A DNA stretch of 38,540 nucleotides. It comes from Verrucomicrobiota bacterium (lineage in GTDB: Bacteria > Verrucomicrobiota > Verrucomicrobiia > Limisphaerales > UBA1100). Numbering within the stretch: position 1 is the first letter of the stretch; each line of letters begins with the position of its first letter. The translations under genes and the position numbers were made by a program. Location: the NCBI GenBank assembly GCA_030747505.1, contig JASLKQ010000025.1, positions 1 to 38,540 on the forward strand, given 5' to 3'. The notes under the pieces are model-generated. The model saw only the letters and a program-made list of their open reading frames with translations, was not told the DNA's origin and made no database searches. Shown here in pieces: positions 7,715 to 16,743 of the stretch.

Positions 7715-9202
7715 CTATTTCTTGGGGACTTCATTTACAGTGTAATAGGCGTGGCGATGAAGCAACTCCTCCTGATCGCGATCACGCAATAGGCCAAGGT
7801 CAAATTCATGCACATGGCCGCGCTTGAGTTCACTTAAAATAATCTGCGCACTCAAACCATCAGCCGCCAGCTTGGCGCTCTTCACCTGCGGCGTGGTCTG
7901 GTCCACCTCCGGGCCTCCATAGCCGCCGTGGTAAATGTGGGTAAAGGTGCTGAGCTTATAACTTTTGGGATCATTCCCCGCCCTGGCTTCCACGGGCTTG
8001 GTAAAGGTAATCCTAAAGCCATCAGAGGTAATGTTGATCCGCTTAATTTCGAAGGGCATACGCCCGGTCCAGTCCAGTCTTTCCAAAGCAAAGGGTTTAA
8101 TGCCACGCACCGGCCAGCCGCGGTTGGTACCTCCAGCCAATAACCGACCCTTTGGTGTAAACTGCACATTCAGGATTCCGGTAGACAACCCCTCACGAAA
8201 GGGATAACACGCACCCTGCCACACACCATTGATCTGTTCAGTGGTCGCGCGCATGATAATTGACTGGGTGTAGTCACCGAGAAATATTTGGTTTTCAAAC
8301 GGACCGAACTTGCCACCCGTACGATCCACCACATAACCGGTAATGGAACGCCCCATGCGAATGTAGGGAAAGATCACTGCATAAGGCACCAGTTCCTTGA
8401 CCTTTTCCTTCTCGGTAACAATGCGCGTGCCGCTTTCGGGCTTGGCGGGTTCCTTGAGGTGTGGCGCATATTTATACCAGTTAAAACTAACCGGGTGCCC
8501 CATGAAACCACCGGGCTTGAGAAACTTGAGGCTACAGGAGGAATTCCACGGGCCCTGGCTCTCAATATAAAAGAGTGCACCGTGTTCATTGGGGCCAATC
8601 CCACCGGGGCTCCGCAAGCCGCTGGCAATGGGAATGGATTTACCCTCAGGGGTAATCTTCATCGCCCAACCACGAAAGAGCGCACGCGAATGATAGGAAT
8701 TGGATAGGCCCAGTGCCACGTAGAGATTACCCTTCTCATCAAACTTGGAGCCAAAGGCATACTCATGATAATTCCCGTATCCCCACGCATCAGAAACCGT
8801 TTCAAACCGGTCAGCGCGACCATCATTATCAGAATCCACAACCCGTGTAAGCTCTGCACTGTGCGTGACATAAAGAGCCCCTTTTCGGTGAGCCAACCCG
8901 AAAATTTCATCCAACCCCTCAGCAAACTGATGGAACTGCGGCCTGGGCTTTTCCTCATCGATACCTTTGACAAAAAAGATATCTCCCCGACGGGTTCCCA
9001 CCGCCAACCGGTTATCAGGCATCAGTTCAAATGCCCCGGCCTCAATCACCTGACCCTTGGGCATGGGAATACTTACCACACGATAATATTCGCGTTCGCG
9101 CTTCTCGGTTCCCCATCGGTCCCCCACTTCCTCAGCAAGAACCGAAATGCTCAAGAACAGCCCCAGCACACTGGATAATTTTGTTTTAACGCAATAACTC
9201 AT
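7715..9202 (-). CDS. Sugar-dehydrogenase-like beta-propeller protein, secreted
   Basis: 495 residues with signal peptide MSYCVKTKLSSVLGLFLSISVLA. The body resembles the propeller of PVC glucose/sorbosone-dehydrogenase-like proteins: MPKGQVIEAGAFELMPDNRL, LAVGTRRGDIFFVKG, and a Ca-binding-like DSDNDGRADRFE loop followed by GYGNYHEYAFG. Later blocks are SGLRSPGGIGPNEHGALFY and VQFTPKGRLLAGGTNRGW. There is no CxxCH, so electrons would have to leave to a partner; the five-heme protein encoded just upstream is the obvious candidate, and the two genes overlap by 17 bases. The C-terminal 120 residues are a separate beta domain (FRITFTKPVEA). True dehydrogenase activity and PQQ binding are not shown by sequence; it could simply bind a ligand. 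Confidence 0.82.
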   Translation of the reverse strand: MSYCVKTKLSSVLGLFLSISVLAEEVGDRWGTEKREREYYRVVSIPMPKGQVIEAGAFELMPDNRLAVGTRRGDIFFVKGIDEEKPRPQFHQFAEGLDEIFGLAHRKGALYVTHSAELTRVVDSDNDGRADRFETVSDAWGYGNYHEYAFGSKFDEKGNLYVALGLSNSYHSRALFRGWAMKITPEGKSIPIASGLRSPGGIGPNEHGALFYIESQGPWNSSCSLKFLKPGGFMGHPVSFNWYKYAPHLKEPAKPESGTRIVTEKEKVKELVPYAVIFPYIRMGRSITGYVVDRTGGKFGPFENQIFLGDYTQSIIMRATTEQINGVWQGACYPFREGLSTGILNVQFTPKGRLLAGGTNRGWPVRGIKPFALERLDWTGRMPFEIKRINITSDGFRITFTKPVEARAGNDPKSYKLSTFTHIYHGGYGGPEVDQTTPQVKSAKLAADGLSAQIILSELKRGHVHEFDLGLLRDRDQEELLHRHAYYTVNEVPKK

Positions 9203-11417
9203 AACGGATTTGAATTCCGGATTTGCCCTTGGGTAGTTTCAGTTTCAGTAAAAGTTCCCGTACCTCGCCTTCACCCCGCAATAGCGCAGTCCCTTCAGGC
9301 ACCTGCAACTTCACCGCATCACTGGTAAATTCTGTTCCCGAGCGCTGCTGCAATCTGCCTGTAAGCGCGCGAAAATAAACTGTCTCAGGCTTCGGAGCTG
9401 TGAATTGAATTTTGCGCACCAGACCATCACGGATCGCCTCCGCCACCCCGGCAACTGAAGTGTCTTCAACCTCCACTTCTCCAGTCTGGTAGAAAAAAGT
9501 TGGCACACCATTCTTGTCGAGTCGGTAGCCCTTAAACTGGTAACCCCGATTGCGGGGATATAGCGGGTCTGGATTCACCGGATTATCCTTATCCATCCTG
9601 GGCCGCAGCGGCCACGAATCACCTTCCTTTTCCAAACGGTAAAACGCCACATCCTGTGCCAGTTCAATCGGTCGTCCCTTGGGATTAAAATTCCCGGCAC
9701 CCTGACCACCCCAGCCAACACTGACAAAATCCCCCTTCCATAAGCCACTCAATGAACCATACTCCGCATTGAAGGTGTAACTCACACCACCCGGAAAACC
9801 CACTGCAATACCACGGTATCCCGCAATCCGGCTTCGACCACGGTACACCCGCACCCGATCGGTGATCTTCAAATCCGTCCCCACTGAACGAATCCCTGAA
9901 GGGTCCCGCGCAGAACGACCCAGAGAAAAATAATACCACAAGGCGCGCATTTGTTCATCGGTGTCCCCTTCCAAAACATCCTTGCGAACTGCCTCATCTC
10001 CGGGCCAAAAATTAGGCATCACTATACCCGGCCTGTATTTTTGTGGGTTCTTCATGAAATGAACGAACCAACTGGGCTGCAACCGCTCAAAGGAATTGAG
10101 CAGATCAACCCCCTTCAACCCCGGAGAGGCTTTGCCATTGAAGTTGTGGCAGGCGATGCAGTTCAAACCCTTGTCACCCAATAGTAAATGGCCGCCATCA
10201 CGGTACTTGCGCCGGTCATTACGCTTGGGCTCGGGCAACTCCACCTTTGGCAATTGATCAACCTTCTCAAATAACCCCGGCAAATGACCAAGATTGGCTT
10301 CACCAAATTGCGGCATGCGCGTGTGCATATAGGGCCGCACGGTTTCTGCATCAAACAGAACCTTGCGCAACCATTCGGGCTTCAACTTTGCCCCCACCCC
10401 ATCCAATGTCGGAGGAATCCGCGCAGGATTTCCCAATCCATCCTCATCGGTACCGAAATATTGGAACATCGCATTACTCACCCCTCCTGCCCCATCACGC
10501 GTATGGCAGGCAATACAGTTGAAGGCAGCCAATGACTGGTGGATTTGCTCCTTATCTCCAAGTGGATCACCCAGTGCAGGAAGAGCTTGATTGATTACCT
10601 CTCGTTGTTTCTGAGATAAATGAAAATGAGGCGCGACCTTTGGCTTTGCAGACAAACAACCTCTATCCGGTCGCAGTTTTTCCAGTGCCAGGGAGGGGCT
10701 GCCCTTCAACCCATCAAGCTCATGACATGAGGCACAATTAAGCTGTCCAAAATATTTCCTGCCCGCTGCCACCTTGGCAGCAACGGGTTTAAATTCCGAA
10801 AGTTTAACGGCTTTAAATCCGATCAAGTAACTGGCAATCGATTTTGCCTCTTCACGCGTAAGATTCATATCAGGCATTCGCCCGGAGGGTCGTGTGTGAA
10901 GGGGCTGAAACAAAAATTCGGACAGTGAATCCACGCCATACTTCGATGGCAAATGTGATAACTGCACGCCTTTACCCGGCAGATGACAATTAATACACCC
11001 GATTTTTTCAAAAAGTTTTTTGCCCGGATCAACTTCCTCCTGCTTCACAACACCTTCAATAAAAGAATTTCCCGTACGACTGATTAAAAAGTGTGTTAAT
11101 GCCTCGGCAATCTCATTTCTTTTGGAGTTGCCCTCCAGGAGATCCGGCATTTGTGTCCCCGAATCCACGCTGTGGGGGCTGGCAATAAATCTCTGTATGA
11201 AATCTGGATTTAAACGCGAACCCACCAGCGATAAATCCGGCCCTTTCTTTTGCTTAACCGCTTCAGTGGCATGACAGGACGCGCAGCGCAACTCCGAAAA
11301 CAAAAGTCGGCCCTTCTGGGGTTCAGACAAACCCTGTTTACCTGTCAGCCCGGGAACAACTGGCGCAGCCATTACCCCGACCGCTGCCAAACACAATATG
11401 CCGACCGATTTTTTCAC
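9186..11417 (-). CDS. Pentaheme c-type cytochrome with C-terminal beta domain
   Basis: 743 residues starting at a GTG (11417) that overlaps the sulfatase stop as GTGA. After the signal peptide there are five c-heme sites: CASCH 45-49, CINCH 141-145, CASCH 228-232, CIACH 301-305 and CIACH 420-424. Methionines suited as distal ligands follow four of them (Met90 in TQMPDL, Met181 in GRMPDM, Met368 in TRMPQF, Met467 in IVMPNFW). None is obvious after the third, which may be bis-His or use another residue. The last 250 residues are beta-rich and heme-free (SYTFNAEYGSLSGLWKGDF) and resemble a carbohydrate- or partner-binding domain. It should be a periplasmic electron carrier, and its place between a sulfatase and a propeller dehydrogenase-like protein suggests it receives electrons from the latter. 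Cytochrome c maturation must be encoded elsewhere. Confidence 0.9.
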   Translation of the reverse strand: MKKSVGILCLAAVGVMAAPVVPGLTGKQGLSEPQKGRLLFSELRCASCHATEAVKQKKGPDLSLVGSRLNPDFIQRFIASPHSVDSGTQMPDLLEGNSKRNEIAEALTHFLISRTGNSFIEGVVKQEEVDPGKKLFEKIGCINCHLPGKGVQLSHLPSKYGVDSLSEFLFQPLHTRPSGRMPDMNLTREEAKSIASYLIGFKAVKLSEFKPVAAKVAAGRKYFGQLNCASCHELDGLKGSPSLALEKLRPDRGCLSAKPKVAPHFHLSQKQREVINQALPALGDPLGDKEQIHQSLAAFNCIACHTRDGAGGVSNAMFQYFGTDEDGLGNPARIPPTLDGVGAKLKPEWLRKVLFDAETVRPYMHTRMPQFGEANLGHLPGLFEKVDQLPKVELPEPKRNDRRKYRDGGHLLLGDKGLNCIACHNFNGKASPGLKGVDLLNSFERLQPSWFVHFMKNPQKYRPGIVMPNFWPGDEAVRKDVLEGDTDEQMRALWYYFSLGRSARDPSGIRSVGTDLKITDRVRVYRGRSRIAGYRGIAVGFPGGVSYTFNAEYGSLSGLWKGDFVSVGWGGQGAGNFNPKGRPIELAQDVAFYRLEKEGDSWPLRPRMDKDNPVNPDPLYPRNRGYQFKGYRLDKNGVPTFFYQTGEVEVEDTSVAGVAEAIRDGLVRKIQFTAPKPETVYFRALTGRLQQRSGTEFTSDAVKLQVPEGTALLRGEGEVRELLLKLKLPKGKSGIQIRYELLR

Positions 11418-13006
11418 TTTTTCTTTTTCTTTCCCCCCGCAGCCTTGCGGAGGGTTTCGAATACTTCATCATATCCACCCCCCGGAACCGCGTTCCCACC
11501 GGGAACAAATTCTCCATAAGGTCTCCCTGAAAATTTATTTAATTCGACGGCGAGTGTTTGCTTTAACTGCTTTAATGTCCGCGCATGTCCTGGATAGCCC
11601 GCAAGATTTTTTTGGGCATCCGGGTCACGTTTCAAATCATAAAGCTGATCACCTGTATAGGCACGCGGATGGGTGGCAATGGACCGGGAAACCCCGCCAC
11701 TTAGGCCTGTTAAAGTTTTTAAATACCTGCGGTGACTCTCCCTGACCCCGGCAACCTGTTCGCGGGTGTAACGCAGGGCGATGTAACTGTGGGTCTTGGT
11801 TTTAATGGACCGGGCCGCGCCAATCTCAGCATAAACATGTTTGCGTACAGGCTTATGGGGTTCCTGAAAGAGGGATACCAAACTCACACCGTCCATCCGG
11901 TACTTTGCCGCCGGTTTTGCCCCGGCCAACTCAAACCAGGTTGGGACAAAGTCGGTATTTTGAATGAGCTCTTGGCTGCGAATCCCCGCTTTCATGCCAG
12001 CTGGCCAGCGCATGATACAGGGCACTTCGGTGCCCTTGGCCTTGTACAGTGAACCCTTGTGACCGGATCCATGGTCGGCAATAAAAAGAACCACGGTATT
12101 TTCCGTTAATTTGAGTTCATCAAGCTTGTCCAGGATGAGCCCAAGTGAATCATCCATCCACAGGTAACCGGCCTGATCGGATGTTAAGCCAGCGGCCTCA
12201 ATCCGCTTCATCACCGAACCACGCGGGGGAAGCACGTTTAAATCCTCCTTAATGATTCCTTCTCCGGTGACCCTGGGTTTATCCAATGACTTATGCCAGG
12301 AGCCATTGGGCCCATGTAAAAGTGTGGTGCAGTAATGCATATAAAATGGCCCCTTTTTATGCTGCTCAATGAATTCCACTGCCGCCGCTGCGGTCCATTC
12401 TGGATTGTGACTTTGAAAGGGGGCCTTGGTGTTGTCCCAGTAAATATTCTTGGCCCAGGTGAACCCAAAATCCTTCACTGCTTTCCGGTAGCCCTTTTCA
12501 TTCTCAAATTTCCTACGATTGAGCGCTTCGGTAAAAGGGGCATTCTTTTCAATCTCATGTAAACCGTACTTTTTGCGAAACTTTGAATCACTGAGTGATG
12601 GGCCAACATGAAACTTTCCAACCATGCCGGTTGCATACCCCGCCTTGGCCAGCACGGCTGCCACATTCTGGTTGTCCGGCTCCAATTGAACATTAAAAGC
12701 AGGCAGGCTTTGCTGCCCTTTGGGAAACAATTCCAAAAAACCAGCCGAGTAGGCAGAACCCGCATAACGGCCGGTGAGAAATGTATACCGGGAAGGTGTA
12801 CATACGGTGCTGGTCACATGCGCATTCTCAAAAGTAATTCCCTCCTTTGCCAAGCGGTCAAGATTGGGCGTGAGAACCTTCCCGCCATAAACACTGGTCT
12901 CGTACTTGTCATAGTCATCAACCATGAAGACGATGATGTTCGGTCGAGACCCTGCATTCAGCAACTCAAGATATCCAAACATCATCACCATAAAACAACG
13001 TGTCAT
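11414..13006 (-). CDS. Type I sulfatase, secreted, with lysine tail
   Basis: About 530 residues with signal peptide MTRCFMVMMFGYLELLNAG. The active-site signature is C69-T-P-S-R followed by YTFLTGR, the classical C-x-P-S-R form, so Cys69 should be converted to formylglycine. FMVDDYDKYETSVYGG gives the N-terminal metal ligands, and LFIADHGSGHKGSLYK the C-terminal ones. Overall it resembles choline-sulfatase/heparan-N-sulfatase-like enzymes, but the substrate cannot be assigned. The protein ends in GGKKKKK. The lysine codons form a purine-rich stretch directly before the GTG start of the next gene and may serve as its ribosome-binding region. The start is uncertain: ATGs at 13027 and 13048 are in frame. 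It is the first gene of operon D and is divergent from the stand-alone EEP gene. Confidence 0.9.
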   Translation of the reverse strand: MTRCFMVMMFGYLELLNAGSRPNIIVFMVDDYDKYETSVYGGKVLTPNLDRLAKEGITFENAHVTSTVCTPSRYTFLTGRYAGSAYSAGFLELFPKGQQSLPAFNVQLEPDNQNVAAVLAKAGYATGMVGKFHVGPSLSDSKFRKKYGLHEIEKNAPFTEALNRRKFENEKGYRKAVKDFGFTWAKNIYWDNTKAPFQSHNPEWTAAAAVEFIEQHKKGPFYMHYCTTLLHGPNGSWHKSLDKPRVTGEGIIKEDLNVLPPRGSVMKRIEAAGLTSDQAGYLWMDDSLGLILDKLDELKLTENTVVLFIADHGSGHKGSLYKAKGTEVPCIMRWPAGMKAGIRSQELIQNTDFVPTWFELAGAKPAAKYRMDGVSLVSLFQEPHKPVRKHVYAEIGAARSIKTKTHSYIALRYTREQVAGVRESHRRYLKTLTGLSGGVSRSIATHPRAYTGDQLYDLKRDPDAQKNLAGYPGHARTLKQLKQTLAVELNKFSGRPYGEFVPGGNAVPGGGYDEVFETLRKAAGGKKKKK

Positions 13007-13109
13007 GGATTGAGGATTAAGTAGCATTGGATGAAGGTCAAACCTCAACGCAAATACACCCCATTATTCCAACTTGCCGAAAAAGGGCGTAACCCTTAAC
13101 ACTAAACAC
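13007..13109. promoter_or_regulatory. Divergent intergenic region between sulfatase operon D and the EEP gene
   Basis: These 103 bases must hold start signals for both directions, since the sulfatase operon leaves to the left and the EEP gene to the right. A weak plus-strand match (TTGCCG at 13074-13079, 17-base spacer, TAACAC at 13097-13102) is the best I can find and is not convincing. A short inverted repeat AAGGG/CCCTT lies at 13083-13097. Confidence 0.4.
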
Positions 13110-13973
13110 ATGGCCCACACAATTGTTCGCACCATATTACTGTTAGCTCTGGTGCTTTATTCCGAAGTCCAGGCCCAAAAACCGGTTGCGCCTTCAACCC
13201 TCAAGGTGATGAGCTTCAATATCCGCTACGCCAGTAATTTCGGGGCAAACTCCTGGCCCAAGCGACGCAGTGGCGTGGTTCAGGTGATCCGCGATAAAAA
13301 AGCCGACCTGATCGGCACGCAGGAAGGATTACATCACCAGTTGCTTTACATGGATAAGGAGCTAAAGAACCACAAATGGATTGGTGTTGGCCGCGAAGGC
13401 GGTAACAAAGGCGAATTCATGGCCATCTTCTACCGAACCGACCGGTTTAAGCCATTGGAAACAAGACACTTTTGGTTGTCCAACACTCCCGAAGTCGTCG
13501 GCTCAGCAAGCTGGGGCAACAGTGTAAAACGAATGGTTACCTGGGTGCGCTTTCGCGATCTCAAAACAAATAAAGAATTCTATTTCTGGAACACCCACTT
13601 TGACCACCGCTCACAACCCTCCCGTGAGAAATCAGCTCAATTAATCGTAAGCCGGGTGAACGCATTAAAAACCAAACTACCCGTCATTCTCGTTGGCGAT
13701 TTCAACGCAGTAGCCAAGGCTAACCGGGCTTACGACACACTCACCGATCAGGGTGCATTCACGGACTCATTTGACACAGCAAAGGAAAAAGTGAATGCAG
13801 GCTGGAATACCTTCAACAGTTTCAGAAAAACCGAAAAAGGCAAAAGACGCATCGACTGGGTTTTAACCAAGGGTCCACTAACAACAAAACGAACTGAGAT
13901 TGTGCTTTTTGATGAATCCAAACAACTTCCGAGTGACCATCAACCTGTCACTGCAATAGTTCAAATCAAGTAG
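13110..13973 (+). CDS. Secreted endonuclease/exonuclease/phosphatase (EEP) family protein
   Basis: 287 residues with signal peptide MAHTIVRTILLLALVLYSEVQAQ. The EEP motifs occur in order: MSFNIRYASN (Asn37), GTQEG (Glu72), FWNTHFDHR, LVGDFNA, RRIDWVLT and SDHQPVTAI at the end, so metal binding and catalysis should be intact. The length and the NIRYA/TQEG/TDSF pattern match the secreted group often annotated as sphingomyelinase-like or metal-dependent hydrolases of polysaccharide-degrading bacteria; the true substrate is unknown. The ATG at 13110 is chosen because it begins the signal peptide; an ATG at 13074 adds 12 charged residues. It is one of only two plus-strand genes, divergent from the sulfatase operon and ending 24 bases from the convergent formate dehydrogenase gene. 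The other EEP domain in the window is fused to a propeller. Confidence 0.88.
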   Translation: MAHTIVRTILLLALVLYSEVQAQKPVAPSTLKVMSFNIRYASNFGANSWPKRRSGVVQVIRDKKADLIGTQEGLHHQLLYMDKELKNHKWIGVGREGGNKGEFMAIFYRTDRFKPLETRHFWLSNTPEVVGSASWGNSVKRMVTWVRFRDLKTNKEFYFWNTHFDHRSQPSREKSAQLIVSRVNALKTKLPVILVGDFNAVAKANRAYDTLTDQGAFTDSFDTAKEKVNAGWNTFNSFRKTEKGKRRIDWVLTKGPLTTKRTEIVLFDESKQLPSDHQPVTAIVQIK

Positions 13974-13997
13974 TCCACCGGAAACAATGACTAAAGT

Positions 13998-16712
13998 TTA
14001 GGCGGGCTCCACGCGCACCGGACAAACTTTCAATTCAGCTGTCTCAGTAACCGGATCATATCCTGAACCTGTCAGAATATTCACCGGTACATCATTAAAG
14101 CTGAAGCTGCAGAACACAGTACCCAACGGAGACCGGCCTGAGGATTTAACCCGAATTTTTACGGTACCGCGTCGGCTGGTCAAATTAGCATAGCCTCCGT
14201 CAGTGAGGTTCCACTCGGCAAGGTTCTCCGGATTCACCTCCAGCGATTCCTCAGGTAATAGATAGTCTATCCCGGCTGCCCGGCCCGTTTGCGTACGCGT
14301 ATGATAGGCTTCCAGTCGGCGTCCAGTGGTAAGCCACACAGGATAATTCTCATCCACCACTTCGGCTGGATCACGGTAATGGATAAGACTGAACAGGCCC
14401 CGCCCGTTCTTAAATTCATCCACGTGCAGGATAGGGGTGCCAGGATGATCCTTCTCAGGCACTGGCCATTGGTACTCGGCTTTTTCAATCCGATCCCAAT
14501 CCAGTCCCGCGTAGATTGGAGAAAGGGAGCAAAGCTCATTAAAGACATCTTTTGCCGACTCAAACTCAAACCCAGGAACAGCCAGACGCTGAGCGATCTG
14601 CGAAATAATCCACCAGTCAGGCTTGGCTTCTCCGTGAGGCGGCACCGCTTGCCGCAATCGTTGCACACGCCGCTCAGTATTTACACAAACCCCATCGGTT
14701 TCGCCCCAGGCAGTGGCCGGCAATACCACGTCGGCCAGTTCAGCGGTTTCGGTGAGAAAAATATCTATGACCACCAAGTGCTCCAGGGATTCCAGAGAGC
14801 GCAAACAATGAGACCGGTCAGGATCTGACACCACTGTATTCTCCCCATCAATCAACATCGCATGAATTGATTTTCCGCATTCGTTGAGGGCACTGACTTT
14901 GGTAATGCCCTTTTCCGGATCCATTTCCCTGCCATAGAGCTGCTTGAATTTTTCCTGACTGAGAGGGTCGGTGACCGGTTGAAACCCGGGATAATTGGCG
15001 GGAACCGCACCCGCATCGCCCGCACCCTGAATGTTGTTCTGTCCCCGCATGGGATTGATTCCCGTTCCTTCGCGGCCAATATGACCGGTCATCAACGCTA
15101 GATTGCAAAGGCTCTGCACATTATCCACCCCGCAGATGTGTTCAGTAATCCCGAGGGTATAATAAATCGCACTGCGTTCAGCCTGAGCGTACCAGTGTGC
15201 CGCCTGTTCAATATCACACGGATTAAGGCCGGATATTTTAGCAGCCCACTGCGGCGTAAACTGCTGCACATGCTCAAGAAATGCCTCGCCCTTGTCGGTA
15301 CGGTCATTGATGAAACTCCGGTTAACGAGCCCGTCACGGGCAATAACGTGAGCCATACCAAGCAGCAGCGCGACATCAGAACCAACGCGAAGGGGCAGAT
15401 ACAAATTTGCCATGTTGGCCAGGGAGATTTTACGCGGGTCTGCTACAATCAACTTGGCTCCACGCTTGATTGCCTGCTTGATGCGGGTCGCGGCCACCGG
15501 ATGACACTCGGTCATATTGGTTCCGATACAGAAAATAACATCAGGCTTGTCCATGTCGGCAAGGGGATTGGACATGGCTCCCCGGCCGATGGTGGCCGCC
15601 AGACCGGCGACCGTGGGAGCGTGTCAAGCTCGACTACAGTTATCGATTTGATTGGTCCCAAACCCAGCCCGGATAAATTTCTGCATCGTGTAGGATGCCT
15701 CGGAAGGGGCGCGACCGGAAGCCACACCATAAATGGCATGATTACCGTGCTGTTGCCGCACCTTTTTGAATCCTTCAGCTGCCCGATCCAATGCTGTATC
15801 CCAATCCACCTCATGCAACTTGCCATCTTCTCCCCGAACCAATGGTTTACTTAAGCGATCCTCATGTTGCACAAAGTCAAAAGCAAACTGGCCCTTGATA
15901 CATAATGCTCCTTCGTTCGCAGGACCATCCATGGCGGGCTGGATACCGACCAACCGGTCCTCCTTGGAAAGCAAATCCACCTGGCATCCAACACCACAGT
16001 AAGGACACACGCTGCGGGTTTTCTTAAAATCCTCCTTCTGTGCCTCTGCACGCATGGCCTTGCGATCACCCAGTGCCCCGGTAGGACAGGTTTGCACACA
16101 TTGGCCGCAGAAGGTACAGGCGCTTTCCTTGAGGCGAATATCAAACTCTGCAGTGATCTGCTTTTCAAACCCCCGGTTCATCATTGTGATGGCATGATCG
16201 CCCTCCTGTTCAGCACAAACACGAACGCAACGGTAACAGGAAATGCAGTGATTGTAATCACGTAGAATGAATGGATTATCATCCTTATTTGATGTGCCAG
16301 AGTGTTTCCCCTGAAAACGGCCGGGCTGCACATCGTGCTTCTCCAGTAATTGATTTAATTCCTGCGATGCATACCCCCGGAGCGGATTGATATTCTCCTC
16401 TGGATTCTCTGAAGCCACCAACTCAAGCAATGTACGCCGATGTTTCTCGACAGCCTCAGTCTGCGTATGCACCACCATGCCCGCAACGGCGGGAGTCGTA
16501 CAAGAGGCTACCGGATTTCGTCCTCCTTCAACTTCCACTATGCATAGACGACAGGCACCGAAGGGCTCAAGCCGCGGGTCATAACAGAGGGTTGGCACCT
16601 CGATATTGGCGCGACGGGCCACCTCATAGATCGTCTCTCCCTCAGTATAAGTAACCTCCCTGCCATCCAGGGTCATCGTAGCGGTTACCACCGGCTTGGA
16701 TTCGGTAATCAT
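13998..16712 (-). CDS. fdhA: Formate dehydrogenase catalytic subunit, selenocysteine-containing (UGA at 15626-15624)
   Basis: Read through the in-frame TGA at 15626-15624, this is one 904-residue protein with selenocysteine at position 363 in the context DNCSRA-Sec-HAPTVAGL, the catalytic site of formate dehydrogenases. The domains are, in order: a 2Fe-2S ferredoxin domain (Cys43, 54, 57, 71); two 4Fe-4S clusters (Cys156/159/162/166 and 199/202/205/209); the Mo/W-domain 4Fe-4S cluster (Cys236/239/243/271); and molybdopterin regions with RGQNNIQGAGDAGA and a C-terminal dinucleotide-binding domain. The His-Cys3 cluster of NuoG-type subunits is missing, as in one branch of these enzymes. There is no signal peptide, so it is cytoplasmic. 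With the fused subunit encoded 31 bases upstream it should oxidise formate to CO2 and reduce NAD+. Annotation without selenocysteine would split it into 15624-16712 and 13998-15575. Confidence 0.93.
15577..15626 (-). promoter_or_regulatory. UGA selenocysteine codon and bacterial SECIS hairpin
   Basis: Directly after the UGA the mRNA can form a hairpin. The lower stem GCUCCC (15620-15615) pairs with GGGAGC (15582-15577). The upper stem GGUCGCC (15612-15606) pairs with GGCGGCC (15600-15594), seven base pairs including one U-G. The apical loop is GGUCU (15605-15601). The loop starts 18 bases after the UGA. From memory, both the GGUCU loop and this spacing equal those of the E. coli fdhF SECIS bound by SelB. 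The bulged U of the E. coli stem appears here as a U-G wobble at 15610. I found no selA, selB, selC or selD in the window. Confidence 0.9.
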
Positions 16713-16743
16713 CAGGACAAGTTTATATGCCAGAAATGGGTTC

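Noticed and set aside
13083-13097. Small terminator-like repeat (AAGGG/CCCTT with T-run on the minus strand)
   Set aside because: It points away from any gene end and lies in a divergent promoter region; the five-base stem is weak.
13998-16712. Two separate genes, or a pseudogene broken by a nonsense codon, in formate dehydrogenase
   Set aside because: The frame is unchanged across the TGA, the stop falls on the catalytic Sec/Cys position, and a SECIS hairpin follows. The ATG at 15575 lies inside the conserved RGAMSNP block and is not a true start.
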